NCBI GenBank assembly: GCA_009830035.1
Contig: SZZY01000014.1
Location: 44,120 to 108,119, forward strand
DNA length: 64,000 bases
From: Pantoea sp. Eser
GTDB taxonomy: Bacteria; Pseudomonadota; Gammaproteobacteria; Enterobacterales; Enterobacteriaceae
Reading direction: 5' to 3'
Shown: positions 63,056 to 64,000 of the stretch, one piece after another
How the letters are laid out: every line of letters starts with the position of its first letter
How positions within the stretch are numbered: position 1 is the first letter of the stretch
Program-made: the position numbers and the translations under genes
The notes under the pieces: generated by a model
The model's database searches: none
Told to the model about the DNA's origin: nothing
The model's input: the letters and a program-made list of their open reading frames with translations, nothing else

Positions 63056-64000
63056 CAGAATTTCTCCGGTTTTTCAACGTGTCCTGGCGGTTCGCGATAG
63101 CCCTGCTGCTGCCATTTCTGTTCCACCGGCAGGTGATCGAGTGGCGTGCGCTTGCCATAGCGAAAATTGTGTAACGGTATAGGATTCGGCTGGATGCGCC
63201 GCTCCACACGCTTCATGTTTACCGCCACCTCTTTATAGGCTGGCGTGTTTACGTCCGGGTCATGGTGTTCACCGGTCAGCGTATTAACACCATCCTTTCC
63301 GTGGTGGATCGGCATAAACAGCACATTACCGGCCACCCGATCGGTGATCACGACCGGCACCTCCAGCGATCCGCGCCGTGAGGAAATACGAACCCGCTCG
63401 CCTTCGGTCAGACCGCGCTCGGCGGCAAGCTGTGGCGAGATCTCCACAAACGCATTCGGCGACAGCGACATAAAACGGCCACCCTGCCCGGTCTGGTTAG
63501 TGGACTGGAAATGCTCCAGCATTCGGCCATTGTTGAGCAGCAGGTTATATTCGGCATCTTCCTGCTCGGCCGGCGGCTGCCAGCGCAGGGGATAGAGCCG
63601 CGCTTTGCCGTCCGGGAAGTAAAACTGTTCGGTATAGAGCAGCGGCGTGCTTTCACCATTCGCCTTAACCGGCCAGATTTGCGACTGCCAGCCCACCAGT
63701 TGCTCGTAGCTGACGCCAGCAAAGATCTCCGCGATGCCTGCGGCTTCAGCCATAATTGCGCCCGGATTAGGGTAATACCACGGATGCCCCAGCCGCGCGG
63801 CCAGATCGGTGAAGATTTGCCAGTCTGGCCGGCTGTCGCCAAGCGGCGCCATGGCGGGTGAGAAATGCTGAATGCGCCGCTCGGTATTGACGAAGGTGCC
63901 CTCTTTCTCCACGCTCGGGCACCCCGGCAACACCACATCGGCGAACTCTGCGGTACGGCTCATAAAGATATCCTGCACCACCATGAACTCCAGATTGGTG
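63055..64000 (-). CDS. Formate dehydrogenase-like molybdoenzyme, 3' part
   Basis: The gene enters from the right edge, so only its last roughly 315 codons are seen. ADVVLPGCPSVEKEGTFVNT and ERRIQHF are the conserved molybdopterin-oxidoreductase block. The C-terminal molybdopterin-dinucleotide domain contains NNGRMLEHFQSTNQTGQGGR, ERVRISSRRGSLEVPVVIT and NVLFMPIHHGKDGVNTLTGE. The sequence resembles FdhF-type alpha subunits of NAD-linked formate dehydrogenases. The iron-sulfur and catalytic Cys/SeCys regions lie outside the window. No lesion in the visible part. Confidence 0.9.
   Translation of the reverse strand, partial: TNLEFMVVQDIFMSRTAEFADVVLPGCPSVEKEGTFVNTERRIQHFSPAMAPLGDSRPDWQIFTDLAARLGHPWYYPNPGAIMAEAAGIAEIFAGVSYEQLVGWQSQIWPVKANGESTPLLYTEQFYFPDGKARLYPLRWQPPAEQEDAEYNLLLNNGRMLEHFQSTNQTGQGGRFMSLSPNAFVEISPQLAAERGLTEGERVRISSRRGSLEVPVVITDRVAGNVLFMPIHHGKDGVNTLTGEHHDPDVNTPAYKEVAVNMKRVERRIQPNPIPLHNFRYGKRTPLDHLPVEQKWQQQGYREPPGHVEKPEKF

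Overview
The window looks like part of a large plasmid, or a plasmid-derived secondary chromosome, of an Erwinia/Pantoea-type enterobacterium (Erwiniaceae). The evidence is a P1-like iteron origin (Dam sites, DnaA boxes, five iterons at about two-turn spacing), a P1-family parA-parB pair, a scrK-scrYAB-scrR sucrose regulon, bud and gcd genes, and a complete arnBCADTEF operon. Species cannot be fixed from the sequence alone.

The dominant feature is decay. About 40 loci are recognisable only as pseudogenes. Lesions include nonsense codons (mostly TAG), frameshifts, tandem duplications, a lost start codon and many deletions that fuse unrelated gene halves. Intact genes sit among them: parA, parB, scrR, a zinc alcohol dehydrogenase with an SRPBCC protein, tetR, a Gfo/Idh/MocA oxidoreductase, an Hha-like gene, all seven arn genes, gdhA, a BhsA/YdgH-like peptide, a GFA-family protein and a DUF1641-fdh pair. 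Because long error-free stretches coexist with multi-lesion genes, real relaxed selection (a recently host-restricted lineage) explains the pattern better than poor sequencing. This is an inference.

Layout. 1-6.2 kb: origin, broken rep-like remnant, decayed LysR/SDR pair, parAB. 6.3-12.3 kb: sucrose regulon, structural genes dead, repressor intact. 12.4-17 kb: dead secreted chorismate mutase, intact adh-SRPBCC operon, small ORF, two dead acetyltransferases. 17.4-21.2 kb: truncated gcd fused to truncated budB, then budA and budR remnants. 21.2-25.6 kb: ROK kinase remnant, dead FabF-like ketosynthase with intact TetR, truncated sigma-54 regulator. 25.6-33.5 kb: decayed inositol-type sugar cluster, truncated autotransporter, Hha-like gene and a 68-base C tract. 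34-36.2 kb: TPR protein, sigma/anti-sigma fusion and YceI, all broken. 36.8-44.4 kb: intact arn operon for lipid A aminoarabinose modification. 45-51.4 kb: dead chemoreceptor, Fic protein, LysR, acetyltransferase and amidase. 52-58.1 kb: a response regulator and a giant Ser/Thr-kinase/histidine-kinase gene interrupted by a gdhA-bearing segment. 58-64 kb: fragments of several enzymes, then a GFA protein and the 3' end of a formate-dehydrogenase-like gene with DUF1641.

No tRNA, rRNA, CRISPR array or recognisable insertion sequence was seen.
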